A stretch of 64,000 nt of DNA from DLAJ01 sp023663615 (GCA_023663615.1 JAMPHA010000005.1:30390-94389); one strand, 5' to 3'; counted from the stretch's first letter, positions 32,782 to 40,089 are shown. Translations and numbers: made by a program. The notes: a model not told the origin generated them from the sequence alone.

Positions 32782-32982
32782 ATGAAAACAGATACGATCA
32801 TTAAGCAAGAAGGCATCAATGCTTTGATTTCTCAACTGGGCTATGTTGATGCGGAAAGATTTCTTGTTTTGATTACCAGTGAGCCTTTTGATTATACGAA
32901 ATGGAGGGAGCAGTCTTTGGATGAGGGATATAGTGTCCGGCAGCTTAGCCAGGAGGCAATGAGATATTCTAAGAGTCTCTAA
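32782..32982 (+). CDS. Small PIN-associated protein, putative antitoxin
   Basis: A 66-residue acidic/helical protein (MKTDTIIKQEGINALISQLG, VLITSEPFDYTKWREQ, LSQEAMRYSKSL) of a type often found beside PIN-domain genes in Clostridia; I know no formal family name. GGAGGG lies 5 nt before ATG 32782, and the gene starts one base after the PIN stop codon. In intact modules I recall the small gene lying upstream of PIN, so the order here may be reversed or the copy may belong to a second, lost PIN gene. Confidence 0.6.
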   Translation: MKTDTIIKQEGINALISQLGYVDAERFLVLITSEPFDYTKWREQSLDEGYSVRQLSQEAMRYSKSL

Positions 32983-33001
32983 AGCCGTCCTAAAAAATAA
33001 T

Positions 33002-33030
33002 TTGACGAATCCCAAGGCATATGCTATTTT
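33002..33030 (+). promoter_or_regulatory. Promoter of the RNase P RNA gene
   Basis: TTGACG (33002-33007), 17 bp and TATTTT (33025-33030) with an extended-10 TGC. The mature RNA would begin about 12 bp downstream. Confidence 0.75.
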
Positions 33031-33041
33031 GAGAACAGGAA

Positions 33042-33386
33042 TATAAGCAGAACGAACAATCGCGGCTGCATTCGTGCAGGTGAGGAAAGTCCGGGCTTCA
33101 CAGGGCAGGATGCCGGATAACGTCCGGTGGAGGTGACTCTAAGGAAAGTGCAACAGAAATATACCGCCGCAGAAATTTCTGCGGTAAGGGTGGAAAGGCA
33201 GTGTAAGAGACTACCGTGCGGCTGGTAACAGCCGCAGCCATGTAAACCCCATCCGAAGCAAGACCAAATGAGAAAGCCATAGACTTGCCCGGTCTGCTTT
33301 CAGGTAGGTCGCTTGAGGCTGTCGGTAACGGCAGTCCTAGATAGATGATTGTTCTCGACATAACCCGGCTTACAGTTCTGCTTATA
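33042..33386 (+). ncRNA. rnpB: RNase P RNA
   Basis: Catalytic RNA that matures the 5' ends of tRNAs. The conserved core is clear: GAGGAAAGTCCGGGCT near 33081, the ACAGAAATA-ACCGCC block near 33152, GGTAAGGGTGGAAAGGCAG near 33182, and AGATAGATGATTG with GACATAACCCGGCTTACAG near the 3' end. P1 is formed by TATAAGCAGAAC (33042-33053) and GTTCTGCTTATA (33375-33386), which fixes both ends at about 345 nt. A promoter and a strong terminator flank it. The rnpM gene at 54828 encodes its proposed modulator. Confidence 0.96.
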
Positions 33387-33395
33387 CCCCTGATA

Positions 33396-33432
33396 GAAAT
33401 GAGACTGCGCGGTGAGCGCGGTCTCATTTCTT
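33396..33432 (+). terminator. Terminator after rnpB
   Basis: GAAATGAGACTGCGC (33396-33410) pairs with GCGCGGTCTCATTTC (33416-33430), a 15-bp stem with one T-G mismatch/wobble, then TT. Confidence 0.8.
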
Positions 33433-33525
33433 AACCGATAGGAAATCCCGTAAATTATTGAAAAAAGCGTGAGAGAGTAGAAGCTGTCATTTGGGGAAAA
33501 GAAGACAGGCTGGAAGGGCGTGGTG

Positions 33526-34080
33526 ATGAAAATGCAATATACGGGTACCTATGAATCGCCGCTTGGTAATATCGTGCTGGCGGCGGATGAAATCGGTCTG
33601 ACGGGATTATGGTTTGAGGGGCAAAAATATTTTGCGCTCTATCTGGATCAGGAACATGAGGAAAAAGAACTGCCGGTATTGAAACAGACCAAGAAATGGC
33701 TTGATATTTATTTTTCAGGAAGGGAGCCGGAGTTTAAGCTGCCGCTCCATTTTACGGGAAGCGCATTTCAAAAAGAGGTATGGGAAATTCTCTATCAGAT
33801 TCCTTACGGGCAGACGACAACCTATGGCGCGATTGCGAGACAGCTTGCAGCGCGGCGTGCCGTTTCCGGAAACGGATCGGCCGGAATGTCGGCGCAGGCG
33901 GTCGGCGGCGCGGTAGCGCGCAATGAAATCTCGATCATCGTCCCCTGCCACAGGGTTGTCGGCGGGAATGGGAGCCTCACCGGATATGCCGGCGGCATCG
34001 ACAAAAAAATCGCCCTCCTCAAAATGGAAAAGGGATACAGGGACACGTTTTTTGTTCCGAAAAAAAGTACGGCGCCATGA
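33526..34080 (+). CDS. ogt: Methylated-DNA-protein-cysteine methyltransferase
   Basis: Suicide repair protein that moves the methyl group from O6-methylguanine to its own cysteine. The 184-residue protein has the helix-turn-helix FQKEVWEILYQIPYGQTTTY and the active site IIVPCHRVVG followed by GSLTGYAGGIDKK. A Gly/Ser/Ala-rich stretch, SGNGSAGMSAQ, between these elements is longer than usual. GGAAGG lies 8 nt before ATG 33526; two GTG codons upstream are less well spaced. Confidence 0.93.
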   Translation: MKMQYTGTYESPLGNIVLAADEIGLTGLWFEGQKYFALYLDQEHEEKELPVLKQTKKWLDIYFSGREPEFKLPLHFTGSAFQKEVWEILYQIPYGQTTTYGAIARQLAARRAVSGNGSAGMSAQAVGGAVARNEISIIVPCHRVVGGNGSLTGYAGGIDKKIALLKMEKGYRDTFFVPKKSTAP

Positions 34081-34173
34081 AAGGCGGAAGAATGAAATAG
34101 AAAAAACGTTTTCGGAAAGGAATTACGTGCTGAAAAACGGAGGAGGGGCAGGATTCGGTGTGTGAAAAAATTG

Positions 34174-34202
34174 TTGACGGAAGTGCTGATAAGTGTTAGA
34201 AT
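34174..34202 (+). promoter_or_regulatory. Promoter of a short RNA antisense to the small toxin gene
   Basis: TTGACG (34174-34179), 17 bp and TAGAAT (34197-34202). Nothing protein-coding follows on this strand before the terminator at 34261. Confidence 0.7.
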
Positions 34203-34207
34203 GCTTT

Positions 34208-34300
34208 ACAAGAAAAGGTGTTACCGTAAAGCAACGGTTCGCCTTAGTTAATGGAAGCTCAAAAAAGCAACCTAACTTTGGTCGGTGCGGTTGCTTTTTT
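34208..34300 (+). ncRNA. Candidate antitoxin RNA of a type I toxin-antitoxin locus
   Basis: A transcript from the promoter at 34174 would run about 93 nt to the terminator at 34261-34300 and overlap the 3' end of the convergent toxin mRNA. Near its 5' end GGTG-TT-ACCG and CGGT-T-CGCC (34217-34243) fold into a stem-loop; the toxin mRNA carries a matching one. This geometry resembles txpA/RatA and bsrG/SR4 loci of Bacillus. The RNA itself is inferred, not observed. Confidence 0.55.
34261..34300 (+). terminator. Bidirectional terminator shared by toxin mRNA and antisense RNA
   Basis: AAAAAAGCAACC (34261-34272) pairs with GGTTGCTTTTTT (34289-34300), giving a stem with A and T runs on both sides. 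The toxin stop codon (34272-34274, minus strand) reaches into the stem. Confidence 0.85.
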
Positions 34301-34403
34301 GATGTTTTTTATTTCTTTTGGTCTGCCGGATACTGATCACCGTGACGATGATACTGATTACCGTCACTACAATACCGACAAGCTCCAAAATCATTCCGAA
34401 CAT
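34272..34403 (-). CDS. Small hydrophobic peptide, putative type I (holin-like) toxin
   Basis: A 43-residue peptide with one membrane helix (MFGMILELVGIVVTVISIIV then TVISI) and a strongly basic tail (RQTKRNKKHQKSNR). This layout is that of membrane-acting type I toxins and putative holin-like toxins of Firmicutes. Its ATG overlaps, as TGATG, the stop of an 11-codon leader that carries a very strong ribosome site, so translation is probably coupled. An opposed short RNA overlaps the 3' end. It is too short for ordinary gene finders; activity is inferred. Confidence 0.6.
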   Translation of the reverse strand: MFGMILELVGIVVTVISIIVTVISIRQTKRNKKHQKSNRTDQS

Positions 34404-34435
34404 CAATCGTGCGTACCTTTCACTTTATTTTCCAT
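34403..34435 (-). CDS. Leader peptide coupled to the toxin
   Basis: ATG at 34435 opens MENKVKGTHD and stops in the TGATG that starts the toxin. GGAGGAGGGG (34442-34451) lies 6 nt upstream and is the only good ribosome site for the pair. A single-base shift would fuse leader and toxin, so a programmed or accidental frameshift is an alternative. Confidence 0.5.
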   Translation of the reverse strand: MENKVKGTHD

Positions 34436-34526
34436 ATGTATCCCCTCCTCCGGTACTGGAAGTTCTCAAAATGTACTCATTTTGGCAAAAGGCGAACCGC
34501 TACCCGTTTTGGTAACACCAGTATAT

Positions 34527-34554
34527 ATTCTATCATAATAACAGAGCTTCGCAA
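34527..34554 (-). promoter_or_regulatory. Promoter of the toxin mRNA
   Basis: On the minus strand TTGCGA (34554-34549), 16 bp and TAGAAT (34532-34527). The leader to the first ATG is about 85 nt and includes the inverted-repeat arm. Confidence 0.55.
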
Positions 34555-34711
34555 GAGGCGGCCATAAATATTTTTACAAACATAATAAGAAAGCTCATTG
34601 TTGTTATCATTTCCGGCGCCTCCTCTACACTATGTATAGTTCGTCCAAAATAAGATTAGGAATGCACAACAAAAGAAATCGTGCTATAATGAGATAGAAA
34701 GAAATGGAGCG

Positions 34712-34895
34712 ATGAGGAATAACGACGGAGCAAAGCAGACGGACTTTTCGATTATTTCAAAAAGAGTTTGGCGTTGTTTATGAAATGCTCGGCACGGGCG
34801 GGACGGTAACAAAAAACGAATATATCGCGCTGATGCGTTCTTTGATTGGCGGATTCGGCGCATGGTATATTTACCGCGGGCAGGAGAAAAACTGA
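34712..34895 (+). pseudogene. Frameshifted small ORF remnant
   Basis: An extended -10 TGCTATAAT (34685-34690) precedes ATG 34712, whose frame ends after 23 codons. One base over, an open frame reads TFRLFQKEFGVVYEMLGTGG, TVTKNEYIALMRSLIGGFGA and WYIYRGQEKN, stopping at 34893. This is protein-like but has no start codon of its own, so a single-base insertion near 34735 probably broke a ~60-residue gene. I do not recognise the family. Confidence 0.4.
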
Positions 34896-34935
34896 GCGGT
34901 AGAAAGCATAAGATTACCTGATGAGATTGTAGCCG

Positions 34936-35021
34936 GGCAATTGCGAAACGCATCATACAGATTATGCGATTGTGCAAAATATACAATCATAAACGCTTTT
35001 CTATGCGTTTCGCAATCGCCT
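34936..35021. repeat. MITE-like inverted-repeat element, copy A
   Basis: The left end GGGCAATTGCGAAACGCAT and the right end ATGCGTTTCGCAATCGCCT are imperfect 19-20-bp terminal inverted repeats around an ~86-bp unit. The same ends occur at 50677-50740. It lies 37 bp upstream of the bile salt hydrolase start, so it is within or next to that gene's leader. Confidence 0.75.
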
Positions 35022-35057
35022 AAAAGATTGCAGTAAGAGGAAAGGAGCGATTTTAAC

Positions 35058-36032
35058 ATGTGTACTTGTATTGTAATGGGAAAAGAGAATGCTTTTTTTG
35101 GCAGAACGCTGGATTATGAATGCCGTTTCGGGGAAAGCGTTGCGATCACGCCGAGAAATTATCCGTTCTCGTTCAAAAACGGCTCGAAACTGCACACAAG
35201 CTATGCGATGAACGGCATGGCGACGGTCATCGGAGAATATCCGCTCTATGCGGAAGCGGTCAATGAAAAGGGAGTGGCGATGGCGGGGCTGAATTTTCCG
35301 GGGAGCGCGGTTTATTTTGAGCCGCAGGAGGGAAAGTTAAACCTTGCGCCCTATGAGCTGATCCCGTGGTTTCTGGGACAATGTGAGACGGCGGCGCAGA
35401 TCAGGGAAAGGCTGCCTGAGCTGGTGATCACGAATGTGCCGTTTTCCGAAAAGTTACCGTTGAGCTGGCTGCATTGGATGGTCAGCGACAAAAAGGAGTG
35501 CTTTGTGGTGGAGCAGACAAACGAGGGGCTGCGCTGGTATGACAATCCGGTCGGCGTGATGACGAATAATCCGCCGTTCCCGTTCCAGATGATGAATCTT
35601 CGGAATTATCTGAATTTGACGCCCAACGATCCGGTCAACCGCTTTTCCGATAAGGTCACGCTGCTCCCGTACGGGCGGGGAATGGGCGCGATCGGTCTTC
35701 CCGGAGACAATTCGCCGGCGTCCCGCTTTGTGCGCGCTGCGTTCAACCGATTAAATTCCGAATGCGCAGACGACACGGTGAGCAGTGTGACTCAGTTTTT
35801 CCATGTGCTGGAGTCGGTTTCCCTGATACGGGGAACGACGATCACGGAGGGCGGACAGCCGGATGTGACGAATTATAGCTGCTGCGTGGATACGGAGAGC
35901 GGAACGTATTATTATAAGACCTATACCAACAGCCAGATCACGGCGGTTAAGATGACCGAGCAGGAGAAGAATGCCGCGTCGCTGATCAATATTCCGCTGG
36001 TGGAAGAACAGCAGATACATTATGTAAACTAA
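35058..36032 (+). CDS. Choloylglycine hydrolase family protein, probable bile salt hydrolase
   Basis: Ntn hydrolase that cleaves the amide bond of conjugated bile acids, 324 residues, cytoplasmic. Cys2 is the nucleophile freed by removal of Met1. Other catalytic positions match clostridial bile salt hydrolase: Arg16 and Asp19 in FFGRTLDYE, Asn79 in AGLNFPGS, Asn170 in VMTNNPPF and Arg223 in SPASRFVRAAF. GLPGDNSPASRF and EFFH-like TQFFHVLESVSLIRGT also fit. AAAGGAG precedes ATG 35058. Penicillin V acylase is the alternative within the family, but overall similarity favours bile salts. It points to a gut habitat. Confidence 0.9.
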   Translation: MCTCIVMGKENAFFGRTLDYECRFGESVAITPRNYPFSFKNGSKLHTSYAMNGMATVIGEYPLYAEAVNEKGVAMAGLNFPGSAVYFEPQEGKLNLAPYELIPWFLGQCETAAQIRERLPELVITNVPFSEKLPLSWLHWMVSDKKECFVVEQTNEGLRWYDNPVGVMTNNPPFPFQMMNLRNYLNLTPNDPVNRFSDKVTLLPYGRGMGAIGLPGDNSPASRFVRAAFNRLNSECADDTVSSVTQFFHVLESVSLIRGTTITEGGQPDVTNYSCCVDTESGTYYYKTYTNSQITAVKMTEQEKNAASLINIPLVEEQQIHYVN

Positions 36033-36047
36033 AAGGGTCTTCTATTG

Positions 36048-36238
36048 AAAAGCACCCGAATCCATCAATTCCGATCAGATTGCAACAAGCGTAGGTACTA
36101 ATGCAAGTTATTTTGGACATACATCAAAATTCATCCGATCGATGTCTTGTTGGACAGCATATTAGGCCGGTGCTTACTGAAATGAACGATTTGGCAAAGG
36201 CGTGCTCCGTCCGTAAAGAATGCGAAGTTTATATGTAA
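36048..36238 (+). pseudogene. Possible Rrf2-like regulator remnant
   Basis: Between the hydrolase and patatin genes a frame without start codon reads ESINSDQIATSVGTNASYFG then HTSKFIRSM, which resembles the recognition-helix region of Rrf2 regulators (SDxIAxSVGTNxxYIR). After a stop, RPVLTEMNDLAKACSVRKEC reads on in another frame. It looks like a decayed regulator; the match is weak. Confidence 0.35.
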
Positions 36239-36252
36239 GGGGGTGTGCAGGT

Positions 36253-37095
36253 GTGAAAACAGGGGTTATAGATGTAGGCGGCGGATTCCGCGGCGTTTAT
36301 GCCACGGGTGTATTAGATTACTGTCAGGACAATGCCATTACTTTTGATTTAGGGATAGGGATCTCCGCAGGAAGCGCAAACCTAGCTTCGTTTATTTCCC
36401 GTCAGCGTGGACGGAACTATGTGTTTTATACCGAATACGCTTTTCGCAAACAATATGCGAGCCTGAGGAACTTCATTTTCAGAAAATCATACATTGATAT
36501 GGACTATGTTTACGGAACATTAAGCAATCATGATGGAGAAAATCCATTGGACTATAGGACAATGGTGGATAATCCCATGGAGTTTTGTATTATTGCTACC
36601 GATGCTGAAACAGGCGAACCGCACTACTTTTTTAAGGATGATTTATCACAAGACCATTATGAAGCCTTCAAAGCCTCATCAACCATTCCGTTTGTCTGCA
36701 AGCCCTATCCTATAGACGGCAGGCTGTATTTCGACGGTGCATTGGGAAACCCTGTTCCTGTGAAAAAGGCATTTGAACTCGGCTGTGATAAGGTTGTTCT
36801 GATTTTGACAAAACCGGCAGATAAGCCGAGAGAAGTCGGCAGCGATGCAAAACTTGCTGACCGTATTCAAAAGAAATATCCATTGGCAGCAGAGCAGTTC
36901 CGGCTACGCGCGGAGCATTACAACAACAGCGTTATGCTGGCACGGTCTTATGCGGAACAGGGAAAACTCTTGATCCTATCCCCAAAAGAAACGTTTGGCG
37001 TGGATACTCTTCACAAGGATAAGGCATCGCTGAATAAACTATATGAATTAGGTATCCATGACGGGGAAAAACTCAGGGAGTTTTTGAATGTATAG
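36253..37095 (+). CDS. Patatin-like phospholipase family protein
   Basis: A 280-residue serine lipase-like enzyme with a Ser-Asp dyad. The oxyanion loop is DVGGGFRGVYATGVLD, the nucleophile elbow GIGISAGSANLAS (GxSxG) and the Asp motif FDGALGNPVPVKKA. The sequence resembles the bacterial YjjU-type group. I start at GTG 36253, with AAGGGGG 9 nt upstream and the conserved core beginning at once; ATG 36220 is possible but has no ribosome site. No signal peptide is seen, so it acts inside the cell on unknown lipids. Confidence 0.9.
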   Translation: MKTGVIDVGGGFRGVYATGVLDYCQDNAITFDLGIGISAGSANLASFISRQRGRNYVFYTEYAFRKQYASLRNFIFRKSYIDMDYVYGTLSNHDGENPLDYRTMVDNPMEFCIIATDAETGEPHYFFKDDLSQDHYEAFKASSTIPFVCKPYPIDGRLYFDGALGNPVPVKKAFELGCDKVVLILTKPADKPREVGSDAKLADRIQKKYPLAAEQFRLRAEHYNNSVMLARSYAEQGKLLILSPKETFGVDTLHKDKASLNKLYELGIHDGEKLREFLNV

Positions 37096-37139
37096 CAGTG
37101 TCCATAGAATCATGTAAGTATCTAATAACAGCTTATGCA

Positions 37140-37176
37140 AACGCAGATTGACCAAATCAGTCAATCTGCGTTTTCC
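37140..37176. terminator. Bidirectional terminator between patatin and Nudix genes
   Basis: AACGCAGATTGAC (37140-37152) and GTCAATCTGCGTT (37160-37172) form a perfect 13-bp stem, with A before and TTTT after. The last Nudix codons and its stop lie within the hairpin. Confidence 0.8.
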
Positions 37177-37780
37177 AGTGTTCCGCATGATAGGCGTCAA
37201 AGCACATGCCGATCTGCTCCGGCGTCGTCTTTTCTGCGGCGAGCGGGGAAGGCAGTTCTGCCAGACTGAAATACCGGCTTTCCGTCGTCTCCGTGTTAGG
37301 GCAAAAAGCGCCGCCTGTGGCGGAGCAGAGGACAAATATCTTGCAGATTTTATAGGCGTAACGCGGCAGATTGTGTTTTTCCCGATCCTGCACGGCAATG
37401 ACCAGATCCACGGTTACGTCTAAGCCGGCTTCTTCTTTGACCTCTTTGACAGCGCTCTCCATGACGGAAGTATCCACATCCACCCATCCGCCGGGAAGCG
37501 ACCATGTGCCGTTTATCTCTTTGACGAGAAGAATCTTGTCATTGCGGAAGACGGCGGCGCGCACGTCCAGTTTTGGCGTCTGATAGCCGGTCTCATTACA
37601 GAACAGGTCTTTTACCTTTTCGACCGGAATATCCGTCTGCGCGCTCATCATTTCGGCGGCGATATGGCGGATCTGTTCGTAACGCTCTAAGTCGAACTTG
37701 TCTTTTCCGTAAAATAACCCCGCCTGCGCGATACTCTGTAAAGAGACAGCCCAATTCAGCCATTTTTCCTGTTGTTCCAT
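37157..37780 (-). CDS. Nudix hydrolase with N-terminal Nudix_hydro_N domain
   Basis: A 207-residue pyrophosphohydrolase. The N-terminal ~65 residues (WLNWAVSLQSIAQAGLFYGK, DLERYEQIRHIAAEMM) match the accessory domain of a known Firmicutes Nudix subgroup. The Nudix box is GGWVDVDTSVMESAVKEVKE then EAG; Lys replaces the usual Arg of the REUXEE core, a conservative change. Upstream PKLDVRAAVFRNDKILLVKE and SLPGGW are typical. It is convergent with the patatin gene. The region before its start contains three tandem copies of a ~23-bp unit, each with a ribosome-site-like GGAGG or GAGAGG. Confidence 0.9.
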   Translation of the reverse strand: MEQQEKWLNWAVSLQSIAQAGLFYGKDKFDLERYEQIRHIAAEMMSAQTDIPVEKVKDLFCNETGYQTPKLDVRAAVFRNDKILLVKEINGTWSLPGGWVDVDTSVMESAVKEVKEEAGLDVTVDLVIAVQDREKHNLPRYAYKICKIFVLCSATGGAFCPNTETTESRYFSLAELPSPLAAEKTTPEQIGMCFDAYHAEHWKTQID

Positions 37781-37850
37781 AGCGTTTTGTACCTCCCGTT
37801 CTGTAGTGCTTTGTACCTCTCACTGTAGTGCTTTGTACTTCCCGCTCTCT
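37781..37850. repeat. Three tandem ~23-bp units upstream of the Nudix gene
   Basis: Units at 37781-37804, 37805-37826 and 37827-37850 share AGYGYTTTGTACYTC. On the minus strand each reads G(G/A)GAGGTACAAA or close to it, so the ribosome-site region of the Nudix gene has been multiplied. The third copy has GGAAGT instead. Confidence 0.8.
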
Positions 37851-38063
37851 TGCGTCCGACCATAAAATGTTATATGATAAACGATAAGGTTTGGAGAAAT
37901 TTAAGCTTGTCCTTATTCTGACATACGCAGAGAAAACTGTCCAGTGAAAAACGGGTAGTGGATGCAAAAAGAGGCTGCGAATACAAAAAGAGCAAATTGT
38001 ATTATACCGGCAGGAAAGCGGCAAGCGCACGGCGGCTGCCTTGATGATCTGAAAGGAAAACAA

Positions 38064-39635
38064 ATGATACTGGAGAAGAAAGAGCCAATCAAAAGAAACG
38101 AACAGAACGGAAGGAGGAAGCGCCGGAAAGGCGTAAAGATCTTCTGTCTTTGTATCTATATTGCGCTGCTCATCCTGACGTTTTTGCTCATCCCGCTTAA
38201 CCTCTTTGTCGTCAATTTTCCGGAATGGGTCGTCGCACTCTGCACAGGCGCGTCGCTTGTCATGCTGATCACCTATTTGATCGTGTTTCGCACCGGACTG
38301 ATCACGAAAATTTTGCTGCCGGTCTTCTCCGCCATGATCCTGATATGCAGCCTGTTTGCGGCATACTGTTGTCCGTATTGGAATTCGTATTCTTTTAAGC
38401 AGGTCAATATGGTATGGATGAATTTTGACGAGGAACTGACCGTTGAGCAGGCAAAGGAGGATCTGGCGGCGGCAATGCGCCATCTAAGACGCGTGCATCC
38501 GATGTTCCGGAGCGGTCTGACGGCCGATATACAGGAGCGGTACGACGCTTCGCTTGCGCGCCTTGATGACATGCAGACGATCACGGTGAACGATCTGCGG
38601 CGGGAGATTCAGCTTGTGATCAATCCGCTGCATGACGCGCATACGACAACGCATAATAACTGGCCGGAGGATCGTTATCTTGCGGATATTCCGATGAAGC
38701 GGCACGAAGGTTATGCGATGGATTCCGTAAACGGCAGGACGTGGGCGGAGGTTGTGGAAGCGGCGGCACCGTACTATTCCTATGAGACAAAAGATTGGAT
38801 TACGGTGGACACAGGCAGTCTTGCAACGCTTTTGTTTTTGGAATATGAGGAGCCGTTTACGTTCGTGTGGCGAAACGAGGCGGGAGAGACTGTGACGGAG
38901 CGCTATACCGCAGATGATTTTGTCCCGTGGGAAACGTTCGAGAGTCTGATGGCGTCCTATGCGCAGGATGATGAAACCGCGCTCGGTGTGCAGGATAACG
39001 AAGCGGCGCCGGGCGGGGAGACGGAGGAAGCGCCGTTTGTTTTTTATGAGATCGACGAGGAGCGGTCGCTTGCTCTTTTAACGCTGACTGCGTGCAATTA
39101 TAATGACGAATATATCCGCTGCGTCAGGGAAATGTTTGAGGAAGTGAAAGAAAAACAGATTCGGAACGTGGCGGTCGATGTGCGCGGAAACGGCGGCGGG
39201 GATTCGCGCGTCGCCAACGAGCTGATCCGGTATCTGCCGGTGAGAGCGTATCGGGATATGCCGTGTGACTGGCGGTGGGGATGGTTTGTTTTTTCTAATG
39301 ACGGAGAGATAAAAAATAAACAATATGAGAATCTGCTTTTTGACGGCGGGGTCTATATCCTGACGGACAGCGGTTCGTTTTCATCGGCGATGGATTTTGC
39401 GATGATCATTCAGGATAACGGGCTGGGGCAGGTTGTGGGGGAACCGCCGGCAAATGCGGTGAACAGCTATGGAGACGTGGCGCTGTTTTCGCTGCCGAAC
39501 AGCGGGTTACTGATGCAGATTTCCACCAAGAAATGGTATCGCATCGATGAGACGAATCCGGACGACTATGTGATGCCGGACATTCCGTGCGCCGGGGCGG
39601 ACGCGGTCACGGCGCTGTATGAGGTGCTGCCGTAA
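38064..39635 (+). CDS. Membrane-anchored S41 family peptidase
   Basis: A 523-residue protein. Three hydrophobic segments lie in the first ~100 residues (IFCLCIYIALLILTFLLIPL, WVVALCTGASLVMLITYLIV, ILLPVFSAMILICSLFAAYC), then an extracytoplasmic part. A helical segment with ELTVEQAKEDLAAAMRHLRR and VHPMF is usual before S41 cores. The protease-like domain has VDVRGNGGGDSRVANELIRY and the likely catalytic serine in TDSGSFSSAMDFA, with VVGEPPANAVNSYGD behind it. No PDZ domain is seen. ATG 38064 has GAAAGGAAA upstream. Substrate unknown. Confidence 0.87.
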   Translation: MILEKKEPIKRNEQNGRRKRRKGVKIFCLCIYIALLILTFLLIPLNLFVVNFPEWVVALCTGASLVMLITYLIVFRTGLITKILLPVFSAMILICSLFAAYCCPYWNSYSFKQVNMVWMNFDEELTVEQAKEDLAAAMRHLRRVHPMFRSGLTADIQERYDASLARLDDMQTITVNDLRREIQLVINPLHDAHTTTHNNWPEDRYLADIPMKRHEGYAMDSVNGRTWAEVVEAAAPYYSYETKDWITVDTGSLATLLFLEYEEPFTFVWRNEAGETVTERYTADDFVPWETFESLMASYAQDDETALGVQDNEAAPGGETEEAPFVFYEIDEERSLALLTLTACNYNDEYIRCVREMFEEVKEKQIRNVAVDVRGNGGGDSRVANELIRYLPVRAYRDMPCDWRWGWFVFSNDGEIKNKQYENLLFDGGVYILTDSGSFSSAMDFAMIIQDNGLGQVVGEPPANAVNSYGDVALFSLPNSGLLMQISTKKWYRIDETNPDDYVMPDIPCAGADAVTALYEVLP

Positions 39636-39688
39636 AGGCGCGGTTTACATAACACAAGGGAATACACTTGAGAGAGGGGGAAACCGGG

Positions 39689-40054
39689 ATGACAAGAAAA
39701 GAAGTGTTTGCCTATGCGAAAAGAGTGTACGGCGCAGAGCCGGATTACCCGTTTCACGAGGATTTTGATTCCGCCGTGCTGCGGCATCACGATACCGGAA
39801 AGTGGTTTGCGCTCGTCATGCATGTAAAGGCGGATAAGCTGGGATATGAGGAGGACGGTCTGCTTGACATTCTCACGATGAAATCCGATCCGGTGCTCAT
39901 CGATTCCCTGGTGCAGCGCCCCGGTTTTCACAGGGCGTATCATATGAATAAAACACAGTGGCTCAGTGTAGAATTAAAGGATACGGTTCCGGATAAGGAG
40001 GTCAAAAGTCTGATCGACTTAAGTTATGAGCTGACAGACCGGAAAAAGAAATAA
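39689..40054 (+). CDS. MmcQ/YjbR family DNA-binding protein
   Basis: A 121-residue protein of the MmcQ/YjbR (CyaY-like fold) family. Typical parts are YGAEPDYPFHEDFDSAVLRH, KWFALVMHV, LTMKSDPVLIDSLVQRPGF and AYHMNKTQWLSVEL. DNA binding has been suggested for the family but its role is not settled. GAGAGGGGG precedes ATG 39689. Confidence 0.9.
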   Translation: MTRKEVFAYAKRVYGAEPDYPFHEDFDSAVLRHHDTGKWFALVMHVKADKLGYEEDGLLDILTMKSDPVLIDSLVQRPGFHRAYHMNKTQWLSVELKDTVPDKEVKSLIDLSYELTDRKKK

Positions 40055-40089
40055 ACGCGCGGGGCGGCGGGGTGTTTCCACCGTTTTGG

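Larger units (their letters stand above)
34217..34519. repeat. Inverted repeat of ~30 bp flanking the toxin gene
   Basis: The left arm (34217-34245) reads GGTGTTACC, nine variable bases, then CGGTTCGCCTT. The right arm (34489-34519) is its inverse: AAGGCGAACCG, eleven bases, GGTAACACC. Each arm lies at the 5' end of one convergent transcript, so both RNAs would start with the same hairpin. Confidence 0.8.

Noticed and set aside
34251..34538. Plus-strand frame of 95 codons across the toxin locus.
   Set aside because: It crosses the terminator and the inverted repeat and has no ribosome site; the minus-strand peptide explains the region better.
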